Assembly (NCBI GenBank): GCA_958450325.1
Contig: OY288250.1
Span: 48,684,898-48,748,897, forward strand
DNA: 64,000 bases
DNA from: Agrostemma githago
Taxonomy: Eukaryota; Streptophyta; Magnoliopsida; Caryophyllales; Caryophyllaceae
Direction of reading: 5' to 3'
Shown here piece by piece: positions 21,007 through 33,707 of the stretch. Each line of letters starts with the position of its first letter. Positions within the stretch are counted from its first letter, which is position 1. The position numbers were made by a program, and so were the translations under genes. Under the pieces are notes generated by a model. It was given only the letters and a program-made list of their open reading frames with translations. It had not been told where the DNA came from and did no database searches.

Positions 21007-22248
21007 ATTGTGGACATGACATAGGTCCACCCCGATGCGGCCACGCGCGGGTTTGGGGAGGCGAATGAATCTCCATATGAGATGGTCAAATTGAAATTTA
21101 AATCGAAGTAGGAGTCGCCACGAATTTTGTGATTATTCGGAACCATTCGAACCCACTCTATGTCGTAGTGGGCCGTATACAAAATACGGCCCATTTCTGA
21201 TGTCAGAGTTTATTGGGCTCGTCCCTTTGCATTACGATATCGATACCGACATTATCGGATACCGTGTATTGAATGACTCTCGTTGCCAATGGATTCGGAC
21301 ATCCGGAAACCATGGTTCTGAGTAAGGGGTGAGGGTACGTGTTGGGAAGTTCACTAAGAACACCCAACCCCGCCCGCACTTAGCGGCCTTTACTAAGATA
21401 TCGTTCATTTTTGGTGTACACGGGTTAGTTCGACGGTTGAATGATATGCAAACATTATTTTCCTAAGCATGTGAGAAAAATAAAATGGGTTGCTAAGTCG
21501 TTTAATGTATGTTAAACTAATAACATCGAAGTTATTTTAGCATGTGAAGTCGTTTTAGTCTAATAAAACGATAAAAACAAGTAAATTGCTACAAACACGA
21601 GAAAACGAGTTAGTAACGATTGAATAATTTGAATAAAGACGTAAATAAATAATATGCTTGATTTTTAGAAAAGTTTTATGACACGTGATGGATTAACACG
21701 TGTTGACCGAGGTCGAAAAAAAAGGTATTTATCAAAATATGTCGCGAAAGTCGCTTTTTATGTAAGATTCGAAAAGAATAAAAAATAGAAAAGCGAAGAA
21801 ACGAAAAAAGAAGACCCGGCGAACCAGGCCACCGCGCGAGTCGCCTGACAGGCGCGCGACTCGCGTGGTGGTATGTCGGGTTTTTTTTATTTGTCGAAAA
21901 TCGTCAATTTTTATAAAACGCGTATAAATATGGATTAATTTATACCCGATTCATATTTTCGATATTCGTCATATTCGATATTTGATTATGAAATCGATAT
22001 CGAATAGTCGGAATGATTTTAGAAAAGTTTTTTTAAAAAAAGTTTGTTTTGAACGAAAAAGTGAAAAAAAGAATTTGAACGAAAAAGATGCTAATTCTCT
22101 CCGCGTTTAAAATCGTCGAATTTTGTTAAAAAAAGAAAAGATGTAACGATTTTATTGGCATCAACGAGAATTAATTAATTTAGTTCTTGTTAGATACGAT
22201 ATTCGACTAAAGAATCGATATCGTATTTTAAGAACGTTATAAAAAATA

Positions 22249-22455
22249 CTCCCTCCGAGTTTCTATGATTGCCCCGTTTCTTTATGGGGTGGAAAATAAG
22301 GAAGAAAAAATGAGTGGTTAAAAAAAGAAGAAGGAAGAGAGATAAATGGGTGGGTGAATGTGAACCACACATTTATGGCCTAAAATGGCAAATGGGTAAA
22401 AGATCAAACTCAGCCCAAAAAGGAATACGGGGCAATGTTAGAAACTCGGAGGGAG
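22249..22455. mobile_element. Stowaway-type MITE inside the 5' LTR
   Basis: TIRs begin CTCCCTCCGAGTTTCTA, and the element is flanked by TA on both sides (22,247-22,248 and 22,456-22,457). The other LTR has the empty site at about 9,646, which proves the exact borders. Confidence 0.95.
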
Positions 22456-22885
22456 TAGTTTTTTTTAGTATCGATTATTAGAAATAAAAAATATGTGACG
22501 AACGACCCATATTAAAATATGAAATGACCGACGACACAAAAAAAAAAAGAAAAAAACGTGAGAAGGAGGGAGAGAAAAGAGAAGAGTCGGGTTTGATTTA
22601 CACCCTCAACCTACATGCTTCGTTTTCTCGGTATAAGGCTCGTCGGACGGTGGCTTAGGTACAGGAGCGTCGAGATGATGCGGATGAGTTAAGGTGTGGT
22701 GCGGTTTTTGGACGTGTGAGGTGACGGATTCGGCCGGATGGTGGGGTCGGGTTCGTCGGTATTTTAATAGTATTTCGGTACTTCTTCCGATGTGTGTCGG
22801 GACTTGCTTTGAATTGTTTTTTGTTGGACGATTTTGTGAATAATTGATGTGTATTTCATGTGTCTTTTCTGTGTTGTGCAAGGGA

Positions 22886-22894
22886 CTATTTATA
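22886..22894 (-). promoter_or_regulatory. LTR TATA box (5' LTR)
   Basis: TATAAATAG on the minus strand, in the LTR that would drive genomic RNA of this element. Confidence 0.7.
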
Positions 22895-23489
22895 GGAGAA
22901 TTCCCGACCTTGGCTTAGGAGAAGTAGTTGGATTGGAACTACCGCTTAGGATAGGAAACGTAGGAAGTCGAGAGGAACGTAAATTCCGTTGCTTGGTGGG
23001 GAAGCAAGAATCTCGGCTGGTTGGGGGCTTTTGGCCGAGTATTTGGAGCTCGGTCGGTATCTGATTCGGTTTTCGGATAGAATTCCTACTTGAGATCGAA
23101 TTCTATCCTTAAACGGATTTGTTTAATATTTTTTGAAGCTGATTTTTGTAGCAGTTGGAGGCCGAATCAGCCACGTGAAGTGTCACGGCTGATTCGCGTG
23201 TCTCGGGAATATTTTTGACCGGGTTTTGACTCGGTCGCTCAAAGACGGTTTTATCCCTGGTGTCGGAATCGACCCAAATTAGTCTCATTTGACTCGAAAC
23301 GACCCACTGGGTCTGGATTTGAGGTTGGTTTTGTAAGATATGTACTCCGTAATAAGCCTAAACCAAATCTCCATGATTTCGAGCCCATATCCGAGTCCAT
23401 TAAAGCATGTTCGCGTCCTATCATCATCGGGTGTTTGGTGGGACCTACTATAGACACCTGGCGGTCAAAATGTGGGTGTCTATACATAT

Positions 23490-23527
23490 ATTTAACAAAG
23501 TGGATGAACATATAGATACGGAGGGAG
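23490..23527. mobile_element. Stowaway MITE, right part
   Basis: It ends GATACGGAGGGAG and is the complement of the left end at 8366. It is separated from that part by the whole Retand-like element. Confidence 0.75.
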
Positions 23528-24866
23528 CATATGATTGAGTAGTAGTCTGTAGTAAATACTTTACCTTCGGTTTTCTATTTTTATTAGCTACATATTATTT
23601 GCTAAAAGTATAATTTCAAATCGTGTGCTTTATAAATATTTTATAATTATTCGATATCATTTTCATAAATCATTAATAATTTTATTATTTATGATGGTTA
23701 TAATATTTTGTTGGTTATCGTGACACTAGTAACTAAATAATAACGATTTCATATTTTCTTCATATTTCGTTAATTTGTAATTTTAACTCAAAATCGTATT
23801 TTTATATTATAATCGAGATTTGTAAACTTGTTTAATAAATTAATTTTACTAATAAGTTAGAAGATAGTCGTTTTGTATGAAATAAATTTTTAGTCGCGAC
23901 CATTTTCACTAATAATTTCTTATTTGTTTCTCATTGACTATTTTTAGTAAATCCGTATTATTTATTAATAAAAGCTATTTGTTAAAAATTATTTGAAACC
24001 TTTTTAAATCTCATTTCATTCATAAAACTTGTTGCCTCAATTAATTTTGATATCATTTTCTTAAAACATCTATTTTCTAAAATTTATAATTTTAACCCGA
24101 TTTCCTAATTATTTATAAAATACTATATATTGACTTATTTATATTTTGAGTAACGAACTTAGAAATTTATTAAAGTTACGATAACAATGTTAATAATAAA
24201 TTTCGTTAGAAATTTTATTTTTTATACATTTCACTTATTTTTAATAACTTACGTATTTTTATAAGACTATTTCTATTTTCAACAAGTTTCTAAAATTAGC
24301 AAGTTTCTATTTATAGAAAATTTCTCTTTTAATTTAAAATATTTATTTCTTTTATCTTCATATTATTTATAATGATTATATCTTTTGTTTTTATCGATAA
24401 TGGCTTGTTCTGTAGTTATGGAATAAAACAAGTGTGAGGTTAGAGTAATATAGTATGGGATGTATGTTTTTTCCATCAACTGTAAGGCTGGTGAGTCTTT
24501 GTAGGGCACATTGGTTGTTGAGCTGAGCTTGGTTTGGGATTAGGAGAGTGTGCATTGTGCCCTTAAGCTAGATAACGCATGTGTTAGTCGCCGTCAGTTG
24601 AACTGGATATATTTGGTGTCCAGGAGGGGGTGTATACTACTTAAACCAGGATCTCGCTGCATGCAGTTCTTTTATGGTTGAGATGCCTAGTTAAAGATTG
24701 GAGTCTTTTATGAGTTAAGTCTACAGTTCTCGAAGCTAGTTTCCAGTATTATCTCTTACATATTAATGCTAAAGAAAATACTTGCACCACATTCACCTAC
24801 ATCATCAGCCACACAATCGCCTTATTTGCCGACACGTTGGATCCGACGTGGCTGCTGTTACTTAAA

Positions 24867-24871
<5 letters not shown>
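23528..24871. other. AT-rich sequence without a recognised gene
   Basis: This would be the continuation of the LTR-like sequence from 6074-8365 before the nested insertions. It is very AT-rich to about 24,420 and more balanced afterwards. No terminal repeats or coding match are seen. Confidence 0.4.

Positions 24872-24900
<29 letters not shown>
24872..24900. repeat. (TG)n microsatellite
   Basis: About 14 TG units lie directly against the left end of a DNA element. Confidence 0.95.
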
Positions 24901-24902
<2 letters not shown>

Positions 24903-24968
24903 GCGGGCTCCGGTGAGGCAGGGTAACTCCTTACACCCATTGAGGCACAATCTAGACCATTAGATTAA

Positions 24969-25570
24969 GATGGAACATACATCTAAATAAGAGTTATATA
25001 CACTAAAAAAACTCATTATATACGTTATTAAACTCACTATATATACACACACTTAAGAACTCAATATATACAGTAAAATAATTGTTATATATATACACTC
25101 AAATAGTTATTATTTACACCAATTAATCAATAATGGAAAATACATCAAAATACCTGTTATATACACTAAAAAAACTCATTATATACGCTATTAAACTCAC
25201 TGCATATATACACTTAAGAACTAAATACATACAGTAAAATAATTGTTATATATACACCCAAATAATTAATATGTACATCAGTTAATCAACAATGGAACAT
25301 ACATCAAAATAACTGTTATGTACACTAAAAAACTCATTATATACTCTATTAAACTCACTACATATATATACACTTAAGAACTTACTATATACAGTAAAAT
25401 AATAGTTATATACACCCAAATAGTTACCATGTACACCAATTAATCTACAATGGAAAATATATCCAAATAACTTTTATATACACCAAAAACTCATTACATA
25501 CGCTATTAAACTCACTATACACACACACACACACACACACTTAAGAACTCAATATATATAGTAAAATAAA
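24969..25570. repeat. Tandem repeat, 158-163 bp units, about four copies
   Basis: Units begin near 24,969, 25,132, 25,291 and 25,449 with (A)ATGGAAMATAYATC and contain the phrases TATATACACT and CACTTAAGAACT. The fourth unit is cut by the insertion at 25,571. Confidence 0.85.
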
Positions 25571-26578
25571 GGGTTATTTAACAGGAATAATACCAACTTT
25601 GGGTGGTATTCCATCAATAAAACCAACTTCAATTAATACGGGAATAAAACCAAGTATGAGTCGTATTACACGAGAATGAAATTGGCTCTTAAATGACCGG
25701 ATGAAGTCGGTTTTGTGGGTCTCATGCTATTAATTAACACCCCATCTTCATCTTCTTCATGCTATTAATCTTCTTCATTGTCCTAAATCAAATTCTCTTT
25801 CTTAAACCATCTTTTCTCCAAATCCATGGATAACTCATCAATTTCATGTTCTTCGAATTCATTGGGATTGAGCTCGAAAGATGTTTTTTGCAACCACAAG
25901 TTACGGGCAGTGATTAAACCCAGAAATTAAACACCTCATCCGGAAACCCCAAATTAAACCAAGAAAAATCGAAAACCTAAAGTTAAACCCAGAAAAATCG
26001 AAAACCCTAATTTCAACCCAGAAAAATCGATTTAGGGAAAATGAAAAAAACACTAACCGTTGACATTGCCGAACCACGAGATTGAGGAATGAACTTGACT
26101 ATACCCCTGAAAATTGATTTTGGACAAAATTAATGACAATTACCTTCGACCAAGTTTGACAAAAATTTGAGAAAGAAAAAAAATTAAGAGTTCCGTAAAA
26201 ATTGCCTCGACGAACTGACGAAGTGATGAATGGATGGACGAACTGACGAAGTGATGAATGGATGAAGAAGACAGTTTGAATTGATGAAGATGAAGTTTAA
26301 ACTTTGGAAGTTAATGAGGTAAAAGTGATAGAGTTTAAAAGTGGGGTAAATAGTGAGGTAAAGTGAGTTAATGAGTTAAGAGTGATAATGACTTAGTTTT
26401 CATAGTATCAGTAAAATTTGGTGTTAGTGATAATATAAACAGGTGTAGGCGGCAGCAGGTAAACCAATTTCATTCTCGTGTAATATGACTCATACTTGGT
26501 TTTATTCCCGTATTAATTGAAGTTGATTTTATTGATGGAATACCACCCAAAGTTGGTATTATTCCTGTTAAATAACCC
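25571..26578. mobile_element. Mutator-like non-autonomous element, 1008 bp, over 110-bp TIRs
   Basis: TIRs start GGGTTATTTAACAGGAATAA and agree for more than 110 bases. A perfect 9-bp target duplication TAAAATAAA flanks it (25,562-25,570 and 26,579-26,587). There is no transposase. Its end matches the MITE at 6276. Confidence 0.92.
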
Positions 26579-26835
26579 TAAAATAAATGTTATATACACT
26601 CAATATTTTTCGGATTTTTTTTTTTTGAAAAAAAAAACATTTTTTTTACAAAAAAATTCCGATTTTTTTTTGTTTTTTTTCGAAAAATATTGATTTTCTT
26701 TCCCCGGGAAAAAGAAATTTGGGAATTTTTTTTTATGTATGAGTTTTATTTTAATCTTAGCCTTTAATTTGATTTTAATCTAATGGTTGAGATTGTGCCT
26801 CAATGAGTGCGGCGAGTTGAGCTGCCTCAAAGGAT

Positions 26836-27170
<335 letters not shown>

Positions 27171-27244
<74 letters not shown>
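27171..27244. repeat. (TA)n microsatellite
   Basis: 37 TA units between MITE copy A and the next element. Confidence 0.95.
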
Positions 27245-27247
<3 letters not shown>

Positions 27248-29595
27248 TAAGGCTCTTATGAGTCCTTTACTCTACCGTTGGATGGGATGAGGATGGATGG
27301 ACAAGATGCATTGCATCAAAAAAAAAAATTAAAGGGAAGATTTCATTCCTAAAATAGCTCCGAAGAATTTAGGAAACAATAACTCCCTTGATCACATTCA
27401 TTCATCATTCATCACGTTCATTCATTCATTCAAACGTGAAAAAAAAACCCCTTTCTTCATCACGTTCATTCATTCAATCAATCAATTTTGTGTTCGAAAT
27501 CCCGTTACAATGGATTCAATGACCGCGTCATCTTCTTCAACCGTTGATAAGCAATTGATCGAGTATACCAATGGTGAGTTTCAATATTTCTTTCACGTCA
27601 ATTTTCATTGTTGCTATTGCTTTCATTGTTGCGTTATTTTTTAACGTCAATTTTAATGTTGATATTGTTTTCATTGTTATTTCATTCATCATAGTTTCCT
27701 ATCAATGGTTATTTTATAACGTCAATTTTAATGTTAATATTGCTATCATTGTTATTTCATTCATCATAGTTTCCTGTCAATGGTTAGTTGCTCTCTCGAT
27801 CTTTATAGATTCTAGGGTTTTATGTTTCTTATTTAGGTTTTGCATGATATACACTGATTCTACCGTTTTGTTTTGTATTAACGCAGAAACGTCGTTGAAG
27901 TAACATATCTTCTTAGTTACAGTAACACTTAATTGCAATTACAGTAACACACTGAACGTTATTGAAGTAACATATCTTCTGATGAGTTACAGTAACACTT
28001 AATTGTAATTACAGTAACACACTGAACGTTTAGAAAAAGGGTTTTGATGATGATGTTAAAGTAACGTACTGTACTAGTTAGAGTAACACAACTTACGAAT
28101 TGAAGTAACACATTGGTTGCATGGGTGTAACGTTGAATTGAAGTAACACATTGTGCGTCAATTTGCGTTCTTTTTTTACGTCAATTTTCATGTTGATATT
28201 GCTATCATTGTTATTTCATTCATCATAGTTTTGTATCAATGGTTAATTGCTTTCTCCATCTTTATAGATACTAGGGTTTTATGTTTTTTTTTAGATTTTC
28301 CATGATATCCACTGATACTACTGTTTTGATTTCTATTAACGCAGAAACGTCGTTGAAGTAATGGTGCAGAGATGTGGGTGAGGCTTACGACCCCCTAAAT
28401 AGCCTACTAAACCACCCATTGGTGAGGATGAGGAGGATGAGGTGGATGACGACGACGAAGATGAAGAAACTGAGGAAGACACTGAGGAAGAGGAACATGT
28501 GTTTTGAGAGTACTTGTGTCTTTGGTCATGATAAAAATATTTTTCTTTTTTTTGTTTACAAGAATAACTGATTTTGTACATATTTTTTTACAAGTATCGC
28601 TGTGCTACGTAGCAATTAACTCTATATTTTATTTAATACATGTGCATTTGGTTAGAGTAACATCTCAGTTCTATTGGAGTAACACCTTTCGTTAGTTGGA
28701 GTAACATACATAATGCATTAAAGTAACTAAGGGCAGCAGCGCAGCGTTGTTTAAACAAATGATTACCAAAGTAAGTGAGGATAGCTTGGATTGGAAACAT
28801 TCGTTACCAAATTAACGATTGTCGTTCTTTAAAGAACGATATATAATGCGTCAGAGTAATTGATGATAATAGCATTGTTTAACCATGAGACAAAGAATAA
28901 CACCATTAATTACTTAGAGTAACATCATTTGTTCATTAAAGTAACACTTATAATAACTCAATGTAACACGCTGATTATGAGACCACATGTATTTTGGGTA
29001 AACTTCATTCATTGTCATAGTAACACCATTCGTTACTTAGAGTAACAGGTACAGTCAGTCACTGTAACACAGAATTTAGCAGCTTTGTTACATTGGTGAT
29101 AATAAAAATACCAATTTACATAACAAGTATTTAAAGAATATAAACCATTAATTCGTAGCTAGAAAGAATATGACATGATTCATTAAACACATTATTTTTT
29201 TTCGGCCCTTTATTGGCTTGCTCTTAAGACCGTCGATGATCTTTTGTGAGAGCCGAAGTTCGAGAGCTGAAGACGAGAGAATGAGCGGGTGTGTTTTGAA
29301 AAAAAGCAGAAGTCGAGAGATTGTGTTTGGGATGATGAAGGTGAAGGGTTTTAGTTAGGCGGGTGAGTTTGAATGAGAATATTGAGTGTGATGAAACGTG
29401 ATCAAGTGAGGAGAGAGGATTTTAGGTGGTTGGAGGTAATTAAGGGAGGAGAGATGATTTTTTTATATTTTTTTCCAAAATATGGTTGTTATTACCTTAA
29501 TTTCTAGACTCAATCACCACCATCCATCTCATCTAAATCAATGACTCTAAATAGGACTTATGGACTCAACAAAAAAAGGGGACTCACTTGATCTT

Positions 29596-29598
<3 letters not shown>
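27245..29598. mobile_element. Degenerate TIR element (Mutator-like?) rich in AGTAACAC motifs
   Basis: It is bounded by TA microsatellites at both ends. The left 200 bases and the complement of the right 250 share order and phrases (CTTGATCACRTTCATC-like, TGAGTCC, GATGGATG), suggesting long, decayed TIRs. Inside are a possible first exon (ATG at 27,510, MDSMTASSSSTVDKQ..., then a GT) and an acidic C-terminal piece (28,419-28,506, about 29 residues of Glu/Asp). No transposase core is left. Confidence 0.5.
27897..29072 (+). repeat. Dispersed AGTAACAC motif, about 19 copies
   Basis: Copies such as CAGTAACACA, GAAGTAACAC and GAGTAACATC occur about every 20-40 bases in two clusters (27,897-28,150 and 28,655-29,072), all on the same strand. 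Confidence 0.8.

Positions 29599-29653
<55 letters not shown>
29599..29653. repeat. (TA)n microsatellite
   Basis: About 27 TA units, right border of the degenerate element. Confidence 0.95.
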
Positions 29654-29657
<4 letters not shown>

Positions 29658-29892
29658 AGGGATCAAATAAGTTCACCATATGTAATTAAGTCTATATTAA
29701 AGTTACAGATGACATACGTTAAAGTTACATTTTTTCAGAATTGATATGTAACTATAACATTCAGCTGTTTTATCACTTCAAATGATAAAGTGCAACTTTA
29801 ACACTCATCTCGTGTAACTTTAAGCACCTTTTGTGTAACTTTAACACTGGAACTTATGAACTTATAAGAGTTGTTGGCCTTATGTGAACCTA

Positions 29893-29896
<4 letters not shown>
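29654..29896. mobile_element. Micron-like MITE, copy B
   Basis: Same family and orientation as 26,931-27,171 (shared phrases AAAGTTACAGATGACATACG and GTGTAACTTTAAGCAC), with ends GAGA...TCTC. It is also flanked by TA repeats on both sides. Confidence 0.8.

Positions 29897-29950
<54 letters not shown>
29897..29950. repeat. (AT)n microsatellite
   Basis: Right border of MITE copy B. Confidence 0.95.
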
Positions 29951-29953
<3 letters not shown>

Positions 29954-30117
29954 AACCGACCCAGAAACCAACAGCAGTTCCTTCATTCTTTATCTATCTT
30001 CAACTCCCCACTTAAAGTAAACTTCTCACTTCAATTTAACTCCCCACTTCATTTAACTCCCCACTAATGCATATTATATATGTTACAGGTTTCAATATTC
30101 TTTTTCTCTGCTTCAAT

Positions 30118-31400
30118 ATGGCGTTCCAATTTCAACCAAAATCCGTCGCTGAGATTATCGAAAACATGAATGCAATTTCCATTACGGTGAGGGTTATGCG
30201 AAAGTGGCTCCGAAAGAAGAAGCATCCAGAACCCGTCAACCAGAATGCTAAATCTAATGATATATTTTTTGGCATCGAGCTTATCTTTGTCGATAGCTTA
30301 GTAAGAATCTCATGTAAATAAGCATTGTAGTTTTCACATTATATATGAACATTATTATTTATTTCAAATTTTCTGATGTTTAGGGAGCAACGATTCAAGG
30401 CACCGTCAGATAAAAATTGGTCAAGTCATACAATTCGGGCTTCATAGAGGGTGATATTTATACAATTTCCAAATTTCAACTTCATCCAATGTTGCGGACA
30501 AAAAGGAAAACTCTCACAAGTGTCGTATTTGGTTCGAGTATAGCACAAAAGTCATGAAGATGCATCCTGACCCGGACATTTCTTTATGTGTGTACAACTT
30601 TGTCAATTTTGAGGATATAATACACGGCAATGTTGACGCGAATGTATATTATGGTAAGTAAAGATTTGTTAGATGCTGAAATAATTTCACAAATCAGAAT
30701 ATTACAGTCGGCATGGAAATAATTTGACGATTTTAATTGTTGTCTTTCATAATATAAATGTGATAGGCAAGTTTGTTGAGTACCAAGCTATTTAGAAATC
30801 TGCAAAAGGCTTTCACTAGACAACTATTACCCTTGAAAACGCACGGTAATTATTCTAATTTCATCTACTTATGATCTACAACCATATACGGAGATATTTC
30901 TTATTCTGTGTGAAACATTCGTACAGGAAAGAATAGCTTCGTTTTTCTATATTTGGAGAATTCATATCAGACATCATAAGCATTGTTAATAGCTACATTG
31001 ACAAGCCTAGACCCGTGTTAATGCTGCGACACGTCAAGAGAAATGAACGGAGAGGTATGTTTAACCCTTTATTTTTACAGAACATTTATATTGTTATCCT
31101 TCTACTCTAACACGAGCTAATATTATCTAATTTATAAAGAAAAAATCAGTATTGTGACGAGAGATGCAACATTGATTATTGTTAATCCAGATATGGATGA
31201 AGTCGATCGTTTCAATAGCATGTAAGTTTAATGTCATAAGCATGACAGACTTTATGTGAAAAAAACATAATATCCCAATTCCAAAATTAATGGTGCTATA
31301 ATGATACCCTATTAGGTACACTCCTAGCCAGAGCCCAGATCGGTGGAAGTTATGCTACCCACCGAACCTAGCACCCGGATCTGCCAGTATACGAAATGGA
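30118..31400 (+). pseudogene. RPA1/DUF223-like gene, exons 1-6 (5' half)
   Basis: The order of blocks suits a plant replication-factor-A-like OB-fold protein. Exon 1 (30,118-30,300) holds a domain start with VRVMRKWLRKK and FGIELIFVDSL. Exon 2 (30,384-30,653) has GFIEGDIYTISKFQLHP, the edge of an OB fold. Exons 3-6 lie at 30,767-30,845, 30,927-31,054, 31,140-31,221 and 31,316 to about 31,400. All five introns between them are short and have GT..AG ends. Stops TAA in exon 2 and two TAG in exon 3 break the frame. The gene resumes at 54,574 after a LINE that sits in intron 6. RPA-like genes also occur inside plant Helitrons, but I see no Helitron ends or helicase. The family name is by recognition only. 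Confidence 0.6.
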
Positions 31401-31497
31401 TGTAAATGCCTTTCTTTGAAGGAGATTAAGAGCAGTGAGAATGTATTATTGTCTATTTCAACACTAAAAAATATTACTGTAACTTAATATTTTTAAG

Positions 31498-31510
31498 CTT
31501 ACTAATTTCA
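31498..31510. other. LINE target-site duplication, left copy
   Basis: CTTACTAATTTCA occurs here and again right after the LINE poly(A) at 54,397-54,409. The match is perfect over 13 bases. Confidence 0.92.
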
Positions 31511-31531
31511 AGCAGTGAGAAGGCACGTTCT

Positions 31532-31970
31532 GTGGCAAAAGGCCCTAAGCCAATGACTAGGGCTGCGAAAGAAGATATTTTACGTAAAACTGGTTTGGAA
31601 CCAATGAAGACGAAGACCGTGGCAGAAACGGAGGATAGTTCCTCCGGTAATGTGAGAATTAATGACATACCTGGACTATACTTCGAATCTGAGTCCGATC
31701 AGGAGGAAAGATCGGAGGAGGTCTCTGAGTACGTTCCTGAAACGGACCCAATTTCCCTATCGAAACCTATTGACTCCATTGGGTGAAATAGAGGGAAGGG
31801 AAAAAAGTAGTCGACGTTGAGGAAGAAGAGGAATTACTGCAGTTTTCAGAAGAAGATATGGAGGAGGAGGTCGAATATTGGAGTAATGTAGTCTATTGCT
31901 TCATCATGGGTGCTAACCCGCCATGGGAAGTAATCGAGGGCTACGTGGAGAGGATATGGAAGGAACATGG
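31532..31970 (+). pseudogene. LINE ORF1, 5' part
   Basis: It encodes a basic N-terminus (KGPKPMTRAAKED), an acidic stretch and, after a frameshift near 31,785, VVDVEEEEELLQFSEED and WSNVVYCFIMGANPPWEVI. The latter is the start of the DUF4283 domain typical of plant L1 ORF1 proteins, which bind RNA. The frame stops at the Tat insertion and resumes at 50,225. No ATG lies at the start of the open frame (GTG at 31,532; first ATG at 31,553), so the 5' end may be slightly truncated. Confidence 0.78.
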
Positions 31971-32406
31971 TGTAGACACCCAAATTTTGACCGCCAGGTG
32001 TCTATAGCAGTTTCCAAAAAACACCCGATGATGATCGGACGCTAACGTGCTCTAACGCGCTCGGATACAGGCTCGTAATTAATAATGTCCGGCATGGGCT
32101 TTTAACGGGATACAAATCTCACAAAACCAACCTCAAATTCATGCCCAGTGGGTCGTTCCGAGCAAAATAAGACTAATTTGGGCAAAAACCGACACCAAAA
32201 ATAATTCCCGTCTTTTAGCGACCGGGTCAAAACCCGGTCAAGACGAACACGACACACAAAACGACCTGGTACATTCTCAAAACTTGCGCCAGATTCAAAA
32301 ATCAGCCAAATCAATCCAAAATCAATCAAAATCAATTAAAATCAATCAAAATCAATTAAAATCAATTTAAGGCTAATCAAGCCTAAAATGTTGCGGCCTG
32401 ATTGAT

Positions 32407-32518
32407 CCACTCGGTCGAGTGGATTGACCACTCGATTTGAGTGGAGCCTCTTAAAACCGGTCCAGGTTCATTCACGAGGGCACTCGACCGAGTGCATTAG
32501 GGCTACTCGGTCGAGTGA
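32407..32518. repeat. Palindrome cluster upstream of the Tat LTR TATA box
   Basis: Four units in two pairs: CCACTCGGTCGAGTGG (32,407), CCACTCGATTTGAGTGG (32,428), GCACTCGACCGAGTGC (32,480) and CTACTCGGTCGAGTGA (32,503). Spacing within pairs is 21 and 23 bases. The outermost pair co-varies (C/G or G/C). The 3' LTR has the same four at 40,853, 40,874, 40,925 and 40,948. Confidence 0.9.
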
Positions 32519-32537
32519 CCCTATGTCACGGGTTCCC

Positions 32538-32545
32538 TATAAATA
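32538..32545 (+). promoter_or_regulatory. TATA box of the Tat LTR
   Basis: TATAAATA lies 20 bases after the palindrome cluster and is conserved in the 3' LTR at 40,983-40,990. Confidence 0.7.
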
Positions 32546-33065
32546 CCCTTCAATCCTATTTATTCATAGAGACCTTTTCTTACCTACAACTTTTCAATCA
32601 TAATTTAAGCCAACTTTACACATCCAAACCCTCTCATTTTCAGCCATAATCCAACCCTCAAGCATCGTCACGCTTATACACACTTCGAGAGCAAAAATCG
32701 TTAAAATTCGTCTCCATACAAAACCTCATACACACACCATCAACTCCTCCTACGTATCTCGACGATTCCCGCGCCATTGCCGCCATTTGACGAACCGTAT
32801 CCCGAGAAGCAAGAGCATGTAGGTTGAGGGTGTGACAATTCAACACCGATTTCTCCTTCTTCCCTTTCTTTTCACTCTTTATTGTGTACATTTATATTTA
32901 TGCATTAGTATTATAATTATGTCGATAGTAACGGCACTACTAACATCTAACTACTAACATCTAACATTTAATTATTGTATTCTAACTCTAACATTTACTT
33001 TTTCGCATCTAACAATCTAACATTTAATTTTCGTTATTTACATTTCGTCAGAATATTACTACCGC

Positions 33066-33066
<1 letters not shown>

Positions 33067-33148
<82 letters not shown>
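33067..33148. repeat. (TA)n microsatellite in the 5' LTR
   Basis: 82 bases of TA; the 3' LTR has 60 bases at the same place (41,456-41,515). Confidence 0.95.
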
Positions 33149-33152
<4 letters not shown>

Positions 33153-33161
33153 ATATCAAAA

Positions 33162-33357
33162 TTGGGATTTAACTCGTTTAACTATGACTATTGCCCAATG
33201 TTCGTTTAATCATTTTACGAGACGCAATAGTGGTGGCGCCCTTTCGAGGAGCACCGCCCTTGGGATTTAACTCGTTTAACTATGACTATTGCCCAATGTT
33301 CGTTTAATCCCTTTACGAGACGCAATAGTGGTGGCGCCCTTTCGAGGAGCACCGCCC
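33162..33357. repeat. 98-bp tandem duplication in the 5' LTR
   Basis: Units 33,162-33,259 and 33,260-33,357 are nearly identical. The 3' LTR has a single unit (from about 41,538). Confidence 0.92.
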
Positions 33358-33707
33358 TACGCACTCAAGGGCATAACGTAATGGTGATAGTACGTAGTTG
33401 AACGTGCTTAATTCCATTTCAAAGGATCGGTACAAAACCCGTTGACGCTAAATCGAGCATCGCATAATCCGCAAGGATTATTAAAGATGACGTAACGCGG
33501 AGGGAACCAATTTTGTCTTGGTCCAATCAAAAAACGATTTTCATATCATCTTTCCTAAAATCTCCGATAATGGTCTCGTAATAATAATATATGCATTATG
33601 AGTACCGAGGATCGAGTTGTATATAAATTGTGCCATATTTATATGCGATTCAATCAATTATCGATTTTAAAACACATAAAACGAAACGAGCCATAGCTCG
33701 CACAGGT

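Larger units (their letters stand above)
8419..23484 (-). mobile_element. Complete Ty3/gypsy Tat (Retand-like) retrotransposon
   Basis: Two near-identical LTRs (8419-10668 and 21,009-23,484) begin TGT and end ACA in the element's own orientation and are flanked by the 5-bp duplication CATAT (8414-8418 and 23,485-23,489). On the minus strand the order is 5' LTR, primer-binding site, gag, protease, RT, RNase H, second RNase H, integrase, an antisense gene, polypurine tract and 3' LTR. The second RNase H and the antisense ORF after pol are hallmarks of the Tat lineage. The LTRs are very similar apart from a MITE and a few indels, so the insertion is fairly recent. The coding region is already broken: frameshift and stop in gag, stops at both ends of pol. 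Confidence 0.92.
21009..23484 (-). repeat. 5' LTR of the Retand-like element
   Basis: It is 2476 bp and almost identical to 8419-10668, plus a 207-bp MITE with its TA duplication and a small insertion near 21,575. A TATAAATAG box lies at 22,886-22,894 on the minus strand. The outer end reads TATA on the plus strand instead of TACA, one substitution in the terminal dinucleotide. Confidence 0.92.

Noticed and set aside
28336..28581. Serine-rich minus-strand frame
   Set aside because: It is the complement of an acidic Glu/Asp stretch on the plus strand.
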